A stretch of 52,182 nucleotides of DNA from Ruminococcus flavefaciens (GCA_002373775.1 DFJW01000018.1:1-52182), one strand, 5' to 3'; positions 17,091 to 26,005 are shown, counted from the stretch's first letter. Numbers and translations: made by a program. The notes: a model not told the origin generated them from the letters alone.

Positions 17091-18212
17091 ATGAGTGTTA
17101 ATTATAATGTTTTAGGACTTATCTTTGCAAGTATGCACGACTCATATGTGAGCGAGCTGACAAAGCAGAGGACTATGGGATCTATCCCCTTCGGAGGACG
17201 TTACAGACTTATAGATTTTCCGCTTTCCAATATGGTAAATTCAAGCGTGGCAGAAGTCGGAGTAATCACAAAGTCGAATTACGGTTCTCTCCTCGATCAC
17301 CTTGGTTCCGGACGTGACTGGGATCTTTCCCGTAAGAAGGGCGGACTTCATCTGCTCCCTCCGTACAGCCAGACCGGCGGAATATACAAAGGCAGGCTTG
17401 ATGCTCTGAACAATATCTGGAGTTTTGTGGAGCACTCATCTGCAAAGCACGTTATCATGGCAAACTGCGATATCGTGACTACTATAGACTTCAATCCTGT
17501 GCTCAAACAGCACAAGGATTCTGAGGCAGATATCACTCTTGTATACAGCAAGGGCAAGTATGACTGCGATAAGAACAAGTGTACAACAACTCTCGAATTC
17601 GATGAGAACAACTGCCTCAAGGACGTTCTGGTAAATCCCCAGATATCCGGAGAGTGCAATATATGGCTTGAAATGCTCATTATCAGCAAGGACTTCCTGA
17701 AAAAGATAGTATTTGATGCAGCAAGCAGAAATCAGTTCAGCTTCACCCGTGAGATACTTCAGGGCAAGAAGGATGAATACAAGATAATGGGATACGAGCA
17801 TAAGGAATTCTTCACAAGAGTTGACAGTGTGCAGAACTATTATCTGGCAAACCAGATGCTTCTCGACACTGACAAGAGGAATGCTCTCTTCAAGAAGAAT
17901 ATGCCGGTATATACCAAGATAGGCGATAACGGACCTGTTAAATACGGTCTTGAGTCGAATGTTAAGAATTCACTTATTGCTGACGGCTGTATAATTGAAG
18001 GAACAGTTGAGAATTCGATACTTTTCCGAGGCGTAAAAGTCGGAAAGGGCACAGTAGTGAAGAACTGCGTTCTGCTGCAAGGTACAAAGATCGGAAGCAA
18101 GTGCAATATATCTTCAGTTATCACTGATAAGAACGTGGAGATAAGCAGTGAGAAAGTGCTTACCGGTTCTGAAACTTATCCTCTGTATATAGGCAAAGAC
18201 GGTAGGATCTGA
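17091..18212 (+). CDS. glgD: GlgD, second subunit of ADP-glucose pyrophosphorylase
   Basis: GlgD is a GlgC homologue found in Firmicutes; in known cases it has little activity alone and raises the activity of GlgC. The 373-residue protein keeps the fold start (LGLIFASMHDSYVSELT) but lacks the GGQGSRL loop needed for catalysis, which supports a regulatory or structural role. The segment [20 protein letters not shown] and the C-terminal beta-helix (VENSILFRGVKVGKGTVVKN) are clear. A GGAGG site precedes ATG 17091. Confidence 0.93.
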   Translation: MSVNYNVLGLIFASMHDSYVSELTKQRTMGSIPFGGRYRLIDFPLSNMVNSSVAEVGVITKSNYGSLLDHLGSGRDWDLSRKKGGLHLLPPYSQTGGIYKGRLDALNNIWSFVEHSSAKHVIMANCDIVTTIDFNPVLKQHKDSEADITLVYSKGKYDCDKNKCTTTLEFDENNCLKDVLVNPQISGECNIWLEMLIISKDFLKKIVFDAASRNQFSFTREILQGKKDEYKIMGYEHKEFFTRVDSVQNYYLANQMLLDTDKRNALFKKNMPVYTKIGDNGPVKYGLESNVKNSLIADGCIIEGTVENSILFRGVKVGKGTVVKNCVLLQGTKIGSKCNISSVITDKNVEISSEKVLTGSETYPLYIGKDGRI

Positions 18213-18228
18213 ACGGTGGTGACAGCGT

Positions 18229-19647
18229 ATGAAGATACTATTTGCAGCCAGTGAAGCTGTCCCCTTTGCAGCTTCAGGCGGTCTTGCTGACGTAGTTGGT
18301 TCACTTCCCAAGGCAATAGCAGCCAAGGGAAATGATTGCCGCGTAGTCATACCGCTGTACAAAACGATAAAGGAAGAACTCGGAAATGAGATGACGTTCC
18401 TGAAGAATATCACAGTAGATGTTTCATGGCGGAAGCAGTACTGCGGGATATTCACAGTGAACAGGAACGGCATAACTTATTATTTCATCGACAATGAGTA
18501 TTACTTCAGCCGCGATGGCCTTTACGGTTTTTATGATGACTGTGAGAGATTTGTCTTTTTTGACCGCGCAGTGCTTGAAATGCTCAGATATATTGATTTC
18601 ACACCTGATATAATAAACTGCAATGACTGGCAGACCGCGCTGATACCGGTGTACTATCAGATATACTACAAGTACCAGCAGGGGTTTGACGGCATCAAGA
18701 CAGTATATACGATACATAATATCGAGTATCAGGGAAAGTATGGAAAAGAAGTGCTGAGCGAGGTAATGGGCATCCCTATGTACAATGCCAACCTCCTTGA
18801 TTATGACGGCTATGTAAATATGATGAAGGGCGCTATCGAGACTTCGGATAAAGTCATAACCGTCAGCCCGAGTTATGCATGGGAGATACTTGATCCATGG
18901 TATGCACACGGTCTTGACAGGATACTTGTAACGAAGCAGTATAAGCTCCGGGGCATACTCAACGGCATAGATACGGATATGTATGATCCCATGACAGATC
19001 CGGCAATATCAGGACATTATTCAGCCAAAGACATATCCGGCAAGGCACTCTGCAAGACAGTCCTATGTGATGAGTTAGGACTTGAACAGGGTGATGAGCC
19101 GATAATAGGAATAGTATCGCGATTTGTAAAGCATAAGGGCATCGACCTCATAAGATGCGTATTTGAAGAGATAGTTGAAATGGGAATGAAGTTTGCGGTC
19201 CTTGGAAGCGGAGAGAAGATCTACGAGGACTTCTTCCGTGAAATGGCGGCAAGGTATCCGGGCAGAGTATCAGTCAACACCGGATTCATCCCTGAACTTT
19301 CACGCAAGATATATGCAGGTTCAGACATGTTCCTCATGCCGTCCCAGAGCGAACCCTGCGGTTTGGCGCAGCTGATAGCGATGAGATACGGTACTGTACC
19401 GATAGTAAGAGAGACTGGCGGACTCCGTGATACTATCCGCGACAACGGAGGCGAAAACGGTAACGGTTTCACATTCAAGACTTATAATGCAAATGATATG
19501 CTTGATGCGATACGCAGAGCAAGAGCTGATTATTATAACAAGCCCGAGTGGGAAGCACTCATAAAACGTGCGCTGAAATGCGACTACAGCTGGTCAGCAT
19601 CTGCCGACATTTACATTGAGACATATCAGGAGATAATATCTGAATAA
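18229..19647 (+). CDS. glgA: Glycogen synthase (ADP-glucose type, GT5)
   Basis: GlgA extends alpha-1,4-glucan chains from ADP-glucose. The 472-residue protein opens with the ADP-glucose motif AASGGLADVVGSLPKAI (usual KTGGLADV), contains CNDWQTALIP and TIHNIEYQGKYG, and has the C-terminal GT-B motif PSQSEPCGLAQLIAMRYG with RETGGLRDT. It is the last gene of the operon, 16 bases after glgD, and is closed by a terminator. Confidence 0.95.
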   Translation: MKILFAASEAVPFAASGGLADVVGSLPKAIAAKGNDCRVVIPLYKTIKEELGNEMTFLKNITVDVSWRKQYCGIFTVNRNGITYYFIDNEYYFSRDGLYGFYDDCERFVFFDRAVLEMLRYIDFTPDIINCNDWQTALIPVYYQIYYKYQQGFDGIKTVYTIHNIEYQGKYGKEVLSEVMGIPMYNANLLDYDGYVNMMKGAIETSDKVITVSPSYAWEILDPWYAHGLDRILVTKQYKLRGILNGIDTDMYDPMTDPAISGHYSAKDISGKALCKTVLCDELGLEQGDEPIIGIVSRFVKHKGIDLIRCVFEEIVEMGMKFAVLGSGEKIYEDFFREMAARYPGRVSVNTGFIPELSRKIYAGSDMFLMPSQSEPCGLAQLIAMRYGTVPIVRETGGLRDTIRDNGGENGNGFTFKTYNANDMLDAIRRARADYYNKPEWEALIKRALKCDYSWSASADIYIETYQEIISE

Positions 19648-19652
19648 ACAGC

Positions 19653-19684
19653 AAAGGCTGCCGGAGTTTTCCGGCAGCCTTTTT
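19653..19684. terminator. Terminator between glgA and the carboxypeptidase gene
   Basis: AAAGGCTGCCGG (19653-19664) pairs with CCGGCAGCCTTT (19671-19682), followed by T on the plus strand and A-tract on the other side. It serves two convergent transcripts and overlaps the carboxypeptidase stop codon. Confidence 0.85.
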
Positions 19685-20699
19685 ACTGTATCAGGTCATA
19701 CAGTCTGTGACTGAGTTCGTATCTCTCCGGATCACTGTTGCATCCGAGAGCTATGGTCAGATATTTTTTCTCGTTTTTTATGAAAGATGCTATCAGGCAG
19801 TATCCGGCATCCGGAGTAGTTCCGGTTTTCATTCCGGTGGCGTCAGCACAGTAGTATTCGCTGTAAGGTGATAATAGCAGATTGGAGTTTGTCCAGTTGT
19901 AGTATTCACCGGAAACGGCAGTGATGTCTTTTTGTAAAGTGCCGGTGATGTCGCGAATCTCCGGAATGGAGCAGGCGTAGTCGGCAAGCCTGATAAGGTC
20001 AGACACGGTAGTGTACTGTCTTTCATCGTCCCAGCCGTCCGGATTGACAAAGCAGCTTTCTTCCATGCCGATCTCTGAAGCTATCTCATTCATCATACGG
20101 CAGAAGAAACTGACCGCTTCTTCGTCAGTCATATTGCTGCCGGGCATTCTTGCTCTTGCAACTGAGACCGCAACAGTATAAGCAGCGTCATTGCCGGACG
20201 CCATGAGCATGCCTGTGATAAGATCATAAAGTGTAAGTCGGCTGCCGATGCTGAGATATGCAAGGCTCGAATACGGCTGGACGAGCCATTGTTCGGAACC
20301 AACTGTGAATACCTGATCTTTGGGAACATACCTTAAAGCAGTGACTGCTGTCAGGAGTTTAGTGAGACTTGCCGGTGCAGTTCTGGCGTGGATATTGTCA
20401 CCGTAGAGCAGTCGCTGTTCATCCTGACTCCATACAGCAGCTGCGATGTGTTCCGGGCAGTCGATGTAAGGTACGGAAGTAGTTGTTACCGGAAGTGTGC
20501 TTGTGGTCGATGTAACAGTGACGGAAGTTGTGGTACAAGATGAAGTGTATGACATCGTGACTGTGCCGGCAGCAGGTCTTGTTTTTTCGCTATCTGAGCC
20601 GTGGCTGACTGATGACAGCACAATTATCATGAGCAAGAGTAAAAAGCAGGATATGACAGCTGCAACTCTTCCGGTGCGAAGTTTGTATCTCTTAGCCAT
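19683..20699 (-). CDS. Serine D-Ala-D-Ala carboxypeptidase (S11 family)
   Basis: This 338-residue protein trims the terminal D-alanine of peptidoglycan stem peptides outside the cell. It has an N-terminal membrane segment (about 11-30), a threonine-rich linker (about 50-76), and the three S11 motifs: SLTK with nucleophile Ser111 and Lys114, SGN at 168-170, and KTGTTPDAGY at 291-300. The usual C-terminal beta domain of PBP5 is absent, so it is a short form anchored by its N-terminus. Its ATG abuts the stop codon of the anti-sigma candidate (TAAATG), which implies coupled translation and places it under the sigma factor's transcript. Confidence 0.9.
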   Translation of the reverse strand: MAKRYKLRTGRVAAVISCFLLLLMIIVLSSVSHGSDSEKTRPAAGTVTMSYTSSCTTTSVTVTSTTSTLPVTTTSVPYIDCPEHIAAAVWSQDEQRLLYGDNIHARTAPASLTKLLTAVTALRYVPKDQVFTVGSEQWLVQPYSSLAYLSIGSRLTLYDLITGMLMASGNDAAYTVAVSVARARMPGSNMTDEEAVSFFCRMMNEIASEIGMEESCFVNPDGWDDERQYTTVSDLIRLADYACSIPEIRDITGTLQKDITAVSGEYYNWTNSNLLLSPYSEYYCADATGMKTGTTPDAGYCLIASFIKNEKKYLTIALGCNSDPERYELSHRLYDLIQ

Positions 20700-21959
20700 T
20701 TACTCAAATATCTCTTTCAGTATAAGATTCTGCTCAGGAGTGAGCATGTCCATTCCAGAGATATATCCTGTACCGAGATACGGAGAATAAATTATCCCGC
20801 GCATTGAAGTACCGTTGCTGAAATTGATATTGATATCCACACTTTTCCAGACTTCCGGATCGGAAGAATTGCGCCTTTCGTCGTAAGCATCGACGAGCCA
20901 TTGAGGAGTACCGATATGTGCAGGAAGACTGCTGGTGTCTGTGGGATGCAGCTGGTACAAAACAGCGCATATATCGTCCAGTTCACTGCGGTCGGTCACA
21001 GTACCCTGCGAGACATTTTTTATAGTACTTCCGTCCGGCATCTGAACTCTGTATGATACGGATACAACATCGTTTGTACTCTCAGCACCGAAGAATGAGA
21101 AACCGGCTTCAAAACCGGAACTGAGATTCAGGTCGCATACAAATGCGCTGCACTGTGTACCTTTTTTCACAATGATGAGAGACCTGCTTTTTGCCGGCGC
21201 ATAGAAATATGCTTCTGCACCGGCGATGTTCGGTTCTTGCGATTCGACTGCGTTGCCGTGATATTCCGAGCTGTTTGTCTCAACGATGATGCCGATAGGA
21301 TCACCGAGATCGTTTTCAGATATACTGCTGATATTATAAGCGGCATATTCATCAGCTTCAAGCTGACGATAAGTTGCTTCTGACGTAGTTACGTCAATAT
21401 GCGGAGCTTCCTCCTCATGGAATGAATCCGAGTCAGGATCCTTGGTGGCTGAGAACGGTTTTAAACTGAGATCGTTCTGTTTCTCATTGGTATTTTTATC
21501 TGCCGCTTCTGTAAGAAGTTCTGAAACGTCATCAGGGATATCGGATATTTCCCCGGCAGATTCAGTCGCGGCAGGTGGGATATCTGTTTGTTCATTGTTT
21601 TCGGTTGTGACGTTTTTTTCATTATTTACAGCTGAAACATTTTCGGTAATAGTCACGTTTTCTGAAGCAGGCTGAGCTTCTGATGTTACCTGCGGAATAG
21701 CTGCTGCTGAGGTCACAGAATGCGATTCGGGAACGTTCCCTTCAGGCGGATCGTTCTGCTGGATACGCATGCTGCTGAGCGTGTCAGCAGGTTTCTCAGA
21801 ATTACAGATAACAGCTGCGCCGGCAGTTATTACGGCAGCTGCTGCCATAGTGGCGGTGATATAGAATTTTGGTCTGTTGAGCGGAGGCGGAGTATCTGCT
21901 TCAGAGATGAGGTCACTGTCTATTTGATTTATGGCGCTGAATAATTCAAGCTCATTCAT
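20700..21959 (-). CDS. Probable membrane-bound anti-sigma factor
   Basis: No family is recognised with certainty. ATG 21959 is chosen over a TTG at 21965 because AAGAAGG then has good spacing. The 419-residue protein has a short cytoplasmic head (about 30 residues), one membrane helix (about 32-52), a long acidic, Ser/Thr/Glu-rich region (about 55-190) and a folded outer domain (about 190-419). The topology and the position directly behind an ECF sigma gene, overlapping its stop by eight bases, match anti-sigma factors. The cytoplasmic part is too short for a classic zinc anti-sigma domain and has no HxxxCxxC motif. The linked carboxypeptidase suggests a cell-wall signal. Confidence 0.6.
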   Translation of the reverse strand: MNELELFSAINQIDSDLISEADTPPPLNRPKFYITATMAAAAVITAGAAVICNSEKPADTLSSMRIQQNDPPEGNVPESHSVTSAAAIPQVTSEAQPASENVTITENVSAVNNEKNVTTENNEQTDIPPAATESAGEISDIPDDVSELLTEAADKNTNEKQNDLSLKPFSATKDPDSDSFHEEEAPHIDVTTSEATYRQLEADEYAAYNISSISENDLGDPIGIIVETNSSEYHGNAVESQEPNIAGAEAYFYAPAKSRSLIIVKKGTQCSAFVCDLNLSSGFEAGFSFFGAESTNDVVSVSYRVQMPDGSTIKNVSQGTVTDRSELDDICAVLYQLHPTDTSSLPAHIGTPQWLVDAYDERRNSSDPEVWKSVDININFSNGTSMRGIIYSPYLGTGYISGMDMLTPEQNLILKEIFE

Positions 21960-22512
21960 TATCAAACCCTTCTTTCTTCAGATGATCTTTCAGTTTTTTA
22001 CGAGTGCGGAAGAGATAAGTTGCTACAGTTTTTTCGTTCATGCCATATTCCTTGGCGATCTGAGCCACCGATTCGCCGTACCAGTAACGTTTCACAAAGA
22101 CTTTGCGGTGTTTCTCTTTCTGTTTGCGGAGGAAAGAACTTATAGATCTTCCGAGGCGTTCAGCTGATATCTCATCTTCTGTATTGTTCCTGTCCGGTAT
22201 ACATTCGCCGAGTTCATCGAGCGACATAGCGAACTGAGGCGATCTTTTGGCGGCATTATTATATTTAAGACGGTCTATGGCGTTGTTCTTTACTATCCTG
22301 CAAACGTATGCTTTCAGGTCATCAGGTTCATCCGGCGGAATGGAATCCCAGACATCGAGCCATGCTGAATTCACACATTCCTCTGCATCTTCGCGCTGAG
22401 AAAGAATACTGCATGCTATTCCCATGCACAGAGCACCAAAGCGGAGTTTTAGTTCTGAGACCGCCCGTTCATCACGTTTGCGGAGCAGTTCTATTATTGA
22501 TGAGTCATTCAA
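21952..22512 (-). CDS. ECF-type RNA polymerase sigma factor
   Basis: TTG 22512 is taken as the start since AAGGAGG lies eight bases upstream; the upstream in-frame ATG (22554) would run through that site. The 186-residue protein has sigma region 2 (about 15-85, with SILSQREDAEECVNSAWLDV) and region 4 (about 120-180, with ESVAQIAKEYGMNEKTVATY as the helix-turn-helix). It is most like the Firmicute ECF factors paired with single-span anti-sigma proteins. It heads a three-gene unit with the anti-sigma candidate and the carboxypeptidase. Confidence 0.9.
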   Translation of the reverse strand: MNDSSIIELLRKRDERAVSELKLRFGALCMGIACSILSQREDAEECVNSAWLDVWDSIPPDEPDDLKAYVCRIVKNNAIDRLKYNNAAKRSPQFAMSLDELGECIPDRNNTEDEISAERLGRSISSFLRKQKEKHRKVFVKRYWYGESVAQIAKEYGMNEKTVATYLFRTRKKLKDHLKKEGFDNE

Positions 22513-22619
22513 AGGCGTTCCCTCCTTTTGCAGCTGTATATCACGACACAGCATTTGTGAGGTCTCTGTAAATACAGACGATATCCGGAAGATAATATTT
22601 CACTTTTCAGGATAATTCT

Positions 22620-22648
22620 ATTATATCATTCAGAAATGTCGATATCAA
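22620..22648 (-). promoter_or_regulatory. Promoter of the sigma/anti-sigma/carboxypeptidase operon
   Basis: On the minus strand TTGATA (22643-22648) and TATAAT (22620-22625) have a 17-base spacer. This is a housekeeping-type promoter; I see no obvious ECF autoregulatory AAC motif. Confidence 0.7.
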
Positions 22649-22794
22649 CGGAATCCTGTAACCTGATAAAATATACGAACACTTAATGTTAGCTTAGGCA
22701 ATCATGAATTTCTTATATGTTAGTGAATGATAACAAAAATGATTCAACTATCTTGTAAACTGTTTAATCATATGACAAAATTTCTCCGGCACAA
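22649..22794. other. AT-rich divergent intergenic stretch
   Basis: Between the minus-strand sigma promoter and the plus-strand surface-protein promoter, these 146 bases hold no open reading frame or clear structure that I can support. Confidence 0.5.
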
Positions 22795-22823
22795 TTGACA
22801 AACAGCGTGTAAAATGCTACAAT
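22795..22823 (+). promoter_or_regulatory. Promoter of the surface-protein/flavin operon
   Basis: TTGACA (22795-22800) and TACAAT (22818-22823) are 17 bases apart. A second candidate with TTGACA at 22855-22860 and TAATGT at 22877-22882 (16-base spacer) lies downstream. Confidence 0.7.
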
Positions 22824-22848
22824 CATATTTGTAATAAAAGGACATGAG

Positions 22849-22902
22849 AAGCTTTTGACAAGCTTTAATTTTTTGATAATGTGTTAGTCAGAAATAACAC
22901 AT
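22849..22902 (+). other. Leader hairpins ahead of the surface-protein gene
   Basis: AAGCTT (22849-22854) and AAGCTT (22859-22864) form a small hairpin followed by a T-run, resembling a weak terminator. ATGTGTTA (22879-22886) pairs with TAACACAT (22895-22902) directly against the GGGAGG Shine-Dalgarno site. Together they could modulate expression; the first sits on the second promoter candidate. Confidence 0.4.
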
Positions 22903-22918
22903 GGGAGGAGTACTTTAT

Positions 22919-24418
22919 ATGAAAAAAACGAGAACAGCTCTGAGCGTATCAGTTTGTGCAGCAGCAGTACTTTCAGCTGTACCGTTCTCAGCAAATGCCG
23001 CTGAAAACGATACTGTGTACGGTACAATGAACATTCCGTATGCTGAATTCTACGCAGCTGAGATCGGCAATGCTTATGAGGTTGACGCAGTATCATCTGC
23101 AACAGCAAGCAAGTGGGCAATGAATGAACCCGGAAAACTTGTTGCAGGTACATTCAATGACGGAAACGGCACTATCCTTGGTGTAACATTCCCTGTAGCA
23201 GTAAAATCTTCTGATGTTGCGTTCCTGACAGAAAAGTATGGTTTTGCAGCAACTGATGCAACTCCTGTTGCTTACAAGACTATCACAGTAAACGGCGACA
23301 GCATCACAGCTTCAAAGGTAAATGACACTAACGGAGAAGCAACAGCAGACGGTTCTGCTGAACTTTCAACAGAGTCAAGATATGGCGATTATCAGCTCAA
23401 TGTAAAGGGCTATCCGGAGGAAGCAGACCTTTACGGCGTTATCGTGAATACATCAAGCGGCGACAGCTATGCTCTTCGTCATCTTGAGAACATCTGGAGA
23501 GCCGGCGCTATTTCATGGTCAGCTGGTATCAAGACAACTGAGGCTCACGGAAACACTCTCAAATTTGAAGACTATGCAAGCTCCATGGGCAAGACAGTTA
23601 CATCCGTAACATATATCACACTTGACGGTTACACAACAGTAAATGTAGGTTCCGTTTATCTCCCTGTAAAGTTCGATGGCTCAGTAAATGCCGAGGATGC
23701 AGCAGCTGGCACAGGCAAGACAGCACTCACGCTCACAGGATTCCCCGAGGATTACAACAAGAACATCTCAGCAGGCGAAGGCTTTACAGCTACAGAAACT
23801 GAGATCTCCTACACAAATGCAATGCCCGGCAGCTATACAGTAACAGTATCAGATGCTTCCGGAAAGTATGCTGACGTATCCGGTTCGTTCATACTTTCAA
23901 CATCTGAGATACCTGTAAAGTACGAAGACGGAAAGCTCGTAACAGCAGACGGCTTCACAGATGAGCAGGCTGCAAATTTCATCAAGAATATCACAACAGT
24001 TTCTGTAAATGAGACTTCATATGCTGCATCAGGCAAACGCAGCGTCAAGATCATTGCAGAAGACGGCACAATTGATTTTGAGGCAAAGTCAAACGATGCG
24101 AACATCTTTGACGGCAGCGGAAAGTATGCAATGACAGTTACTGCAACAGGCTACACAGAGCCCTATTCATTCAGCACAGAAGCTGAGGAAGAGCCTACAG
24201 AGCCTTCAACTGAGGCAACAACTGCTACATCAACTGCAACTGCAACAACTACTACAGGTTCAGCAACAACTACAAAGGCTCCTGCAACAACAAAGGCTGC
24301 AACTACATCTTCAAAGAGCAACAGCCCGCAGACAGGTGTCGGCGGTGTTGCAGGTCCGGCAGCAGTACTTGCTCTTGCCGGAACAGCAGTATTCGCACTC
24401 AGAAAAAAGAATGACTAA
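22919..24418 (+). CDS. Sortase-anchored surface protein, Tp47-like, with a flavinylation-like motif
   Basis: The start is ATG 22919 behind GGGAGG. The 499-residue protein has a signal peptide (cleavage near residue 27, ANA-AEN), a region about 30-250 resembling the penicillin-binding Tp47 domains found in Clostridia (YGTMNIPYAEFYAAE, DSYALRHLENIWRAG), two possible Ig-like segments (about 250-430), a Thr/Ala-rich wall-spanning linker, and a sorting signal SPQTG followed by a hydrophobic helix and RKKND. The segment DAVSSATAS at 56-64 resembles the D-x-x-(S/T)-(G/S)-A-T flavin-attachment motif; Thr62 would be the acceptor. Covalent FMN is an inference supported by ApbE and an FMN-binding protein downstream. 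It could instead be only a structural or peptide-binding surface protein. Confidence 0.7.
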   Translation: MKKTRTALSVSVCAAAVLSAVPFSANAAENDTVYGTMNIPYAEFYAAEIGNAYEVDAVSSATASKWAMNEPGKLVAGTFNDGNGTILGVTFPVAVKSSDVAFLTEKYGFAATDATPVAYKTITVNGDSITASKVNDTNGEATADGSAELSTESRYGDYQLNVKGYPEEADLYGVIVNTSSGDSYALRHLENIWRAGAISWSAGIKTTEAHGNTLKFEDYASSMGKTVTSVTYITLDGYTTVNVGSVYLPVKFDGSVNAEDAAAGTGKTALTLTGFPEDYNKNISAGEGFTATETEISYTNAMPGSYTVTVSDASGKYADVSGSFILSTSEIPVKYEDGKLVTADGFTDEQAANFIKNITTVSVNETSYAASGKRSVKIIAEDGTIDFEAKSNDANIFDGSGKYAMTVTATGYTEPYSFSTEAEEEPTEPSTEATTATSTATATTTTGSATTTKAPATTKAATTSSKSNSPQTGVGGVAGPAAVLALAGTAVFALRKKND

Positions 24419-24449
24419 CGATATCTGACACAATACTTCCTTAATAGGC

Positions 24450-24494
24450 AAACCCCTGAACAGCGGTCGTAACTGACCGCTGCCGCAGGGGTTT
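24450..24494 (+). terminator. Strong hairpin inside the flavin operon
   Basis: AAACCCCTG (24450-24458) pairs with CAGGGGTTT (24486-24494), and inside it CAGCGGTC (24461-24468) pairs with GACCGCTG (24475-24482). Only a short T-tract follows, so partial termination is likely, leaving more surface-protein message than downstream message. I see no good promoter between this and 24551. Confidence 0.6.
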
Positions 24495-24550
24495 GTTAGT
24501 GTAAAAAGAAAAGGCAAAAGCCGGAAATAAAGTATGAAAGGTCGAAGATC

Positions 24551-26005
24551 ATGTTATTTCTCATAGCGCTCTTAGTTGCAGTTGCTTTTTCATTCCTGTG
24601 TGACAAGCAGCTGAAAAAGCACCCGACAGTATTCTATACGGCAGCAGCGATCCTGACGGCTGTTACTGTAACGATATCTCAGCTTGAATCAAAAGGTCAT
24701 ATTGACATCGGAAGCGAATTTGTGGTAAAATACATTATCGGTATATTTACACGAGGTGCACTCGGCGCAGCTTTCTGGGCTGTTGTCATGTGGGCAGGTG
24801 CGCTCCCGAACGGTTCAGCTCCCATAAAGAAGCTGATGCCCATTCGCGGAGAACTGTCTATAACAGCAGCCATTCTCACTTTCTCCCACATCATAACATA
24901 CGGCATACAGTACATATCTGACCTTATCAATGACCGTACCGGATCAGGTGATGCTCTCAGGGATTTTGTTATAACGAGCATCGTTTCGCTGGTCATGGTG
25001 CTTATAATGACGCCTCTTACAGTAATGTCGTTCAAGAAGATACGGAAAAAGATGCAGCCCAAGACATGGAAAAAGATGCAGCGTGCAGCATATGTTTTCT
25101 ATGCGCTCATCTATATCCATATACTGGTATTGTTTGTGCCAAAGGCACAGAAGGGCAGGGAAGGCTATTTCCTGAGTGTGCTGGTATACAGCGTTGTCTT
25201 TGTCGGATATGCAGTGATGCGTCTCAGAAAGTACTATGTCATGAAGAAAAAACCGGAAAAGAGAACAGCAGCGAATGCGGTGTGTGCATGTTCATTCCTT
25301 CTGCCGCTGATAATCACAGGAGTCATAGCACACGGCAATGGTGAAAGCAGCAAGACAGTGAATGCGACCAAGGATAATCCTGCGACTTTCACTTTCGGAT
25401 CTCCTACAGAAAGTACGTCATCAGCTGATGAAGATGCCGCAGTGTCCGGCACATCAACAACAACTTCTTCCGGTACTTCTGTAACGACTTCAACAATCAC
25501 TGTGACAACACTATCCAGCACATCATCAGGCAGCACTACATCGGTGACTACAACAGCCGAGACAACTGACGCAGAGGAGACATCTGAACCCGAAGAAAAT
25601 GAGGAAGACCAGCCTGAGGAAGGACCGGCAGAAGATGAGCCGGTACAGGAAGAACCTCAGGATCAGCCTCAGGATACTCCGCAGGAACAGCCTGCCGAAA
25701 CACCTCAGCCTACAGAGCCGCAGATCACATACAAGTACAGGAACGGTACATATCAGGGAACTGCATACGGATATGAAGGCGATGTGCATGTAAGTATAAC
25801 GATAGAAAACGACGTTATTACAAGCTTTTCCGCATATGCGGATGAAGATGATCCAGAATACTTCAGTGATGCTATGAACACCGTCATACCTCAGATAGCT
25901 GCAAGCGTCAGTGCAGACGGCATAGATGCCTGCTCCGGAGCAACATACAGTTCCGAGGGAATAATCGAAGCGAGCAGACAGGCTCTTTCGCAGGCACTGA
26001 ACTAA
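24551..26005 (+). CDS. Ferric-reductase-like membrane protein fused to an FMN-binding domain
   Basis: This 484-residue protein begins with about seven membrane helices (residues 1-275). The core resembles YedZ/MsrQ ferric-reductase-like domains: RGELSITAAILTFSHIITYG and WKKMQRAAYVFYALIYIHIL, with histidines in two different helices placed to bind one b-type heme. The second histidine of MsrQ's LHR motif is Gln here. A long Thr/Ser/Glu/Pro-rich linker (about 285-395) leads to an extracellular FMN-bind domain (about 398-484) with flavinylation motif DACSGATYSS; Thr465 is the likely FMN acceptor. It could carry electrons from membrane quinol through heme to outside flavin. The ApbE gene 17 bases downstream fits this. 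Confidence 0.8.
   Translation: MLFLIALLVAVAFSFLCDKQLKKHPTVFYTAAAILTAVTVTISQLESKGHIDIGSEFVVKYIIGIFTRGALGAAFWAVVMWAGALPNGSAPIKKLMPIRGELSITAAILTFSHIITYGIQYISDLINDRTGSGDALRDFVITSIVSLVMVLIMTPLTVMSFKKIRKKMQPKTWKKMQRAAYVFYALIYIHILVLFVPKAQKGREGYFLSVLVYSVVFVGYAVMRLRKYYVMKKKPEKRTAANAVCACSFLLPLIITGVIAHGNGESSKTVNATKDNPATFTFGSPTESTSSADEDAAVSGTSTTTSSGTSVTTSTITVTTLSSTSSGSTTSVTTTAETTDAEETSEPEENEEDQPEEGPAEDEPVQEEPQDQPQDTPQEQPAETPQPTEPQITYKYRNGTYQGTAYGYEGDVHVSITIENDVITSFSAYADEDDPEYFSDAMNTVIPQIAASVSADGIDACSGATYSSEGIIEASRQALSQALN

Noticed and set aside
24181..24330. Short ACA/GCA-rich tandem repeats that look like a repeat array
   Set aside because: They encode the Thr/Ala wall-spanning linker of the surface protein; there are no spacers, so this is not a CRISPR array.
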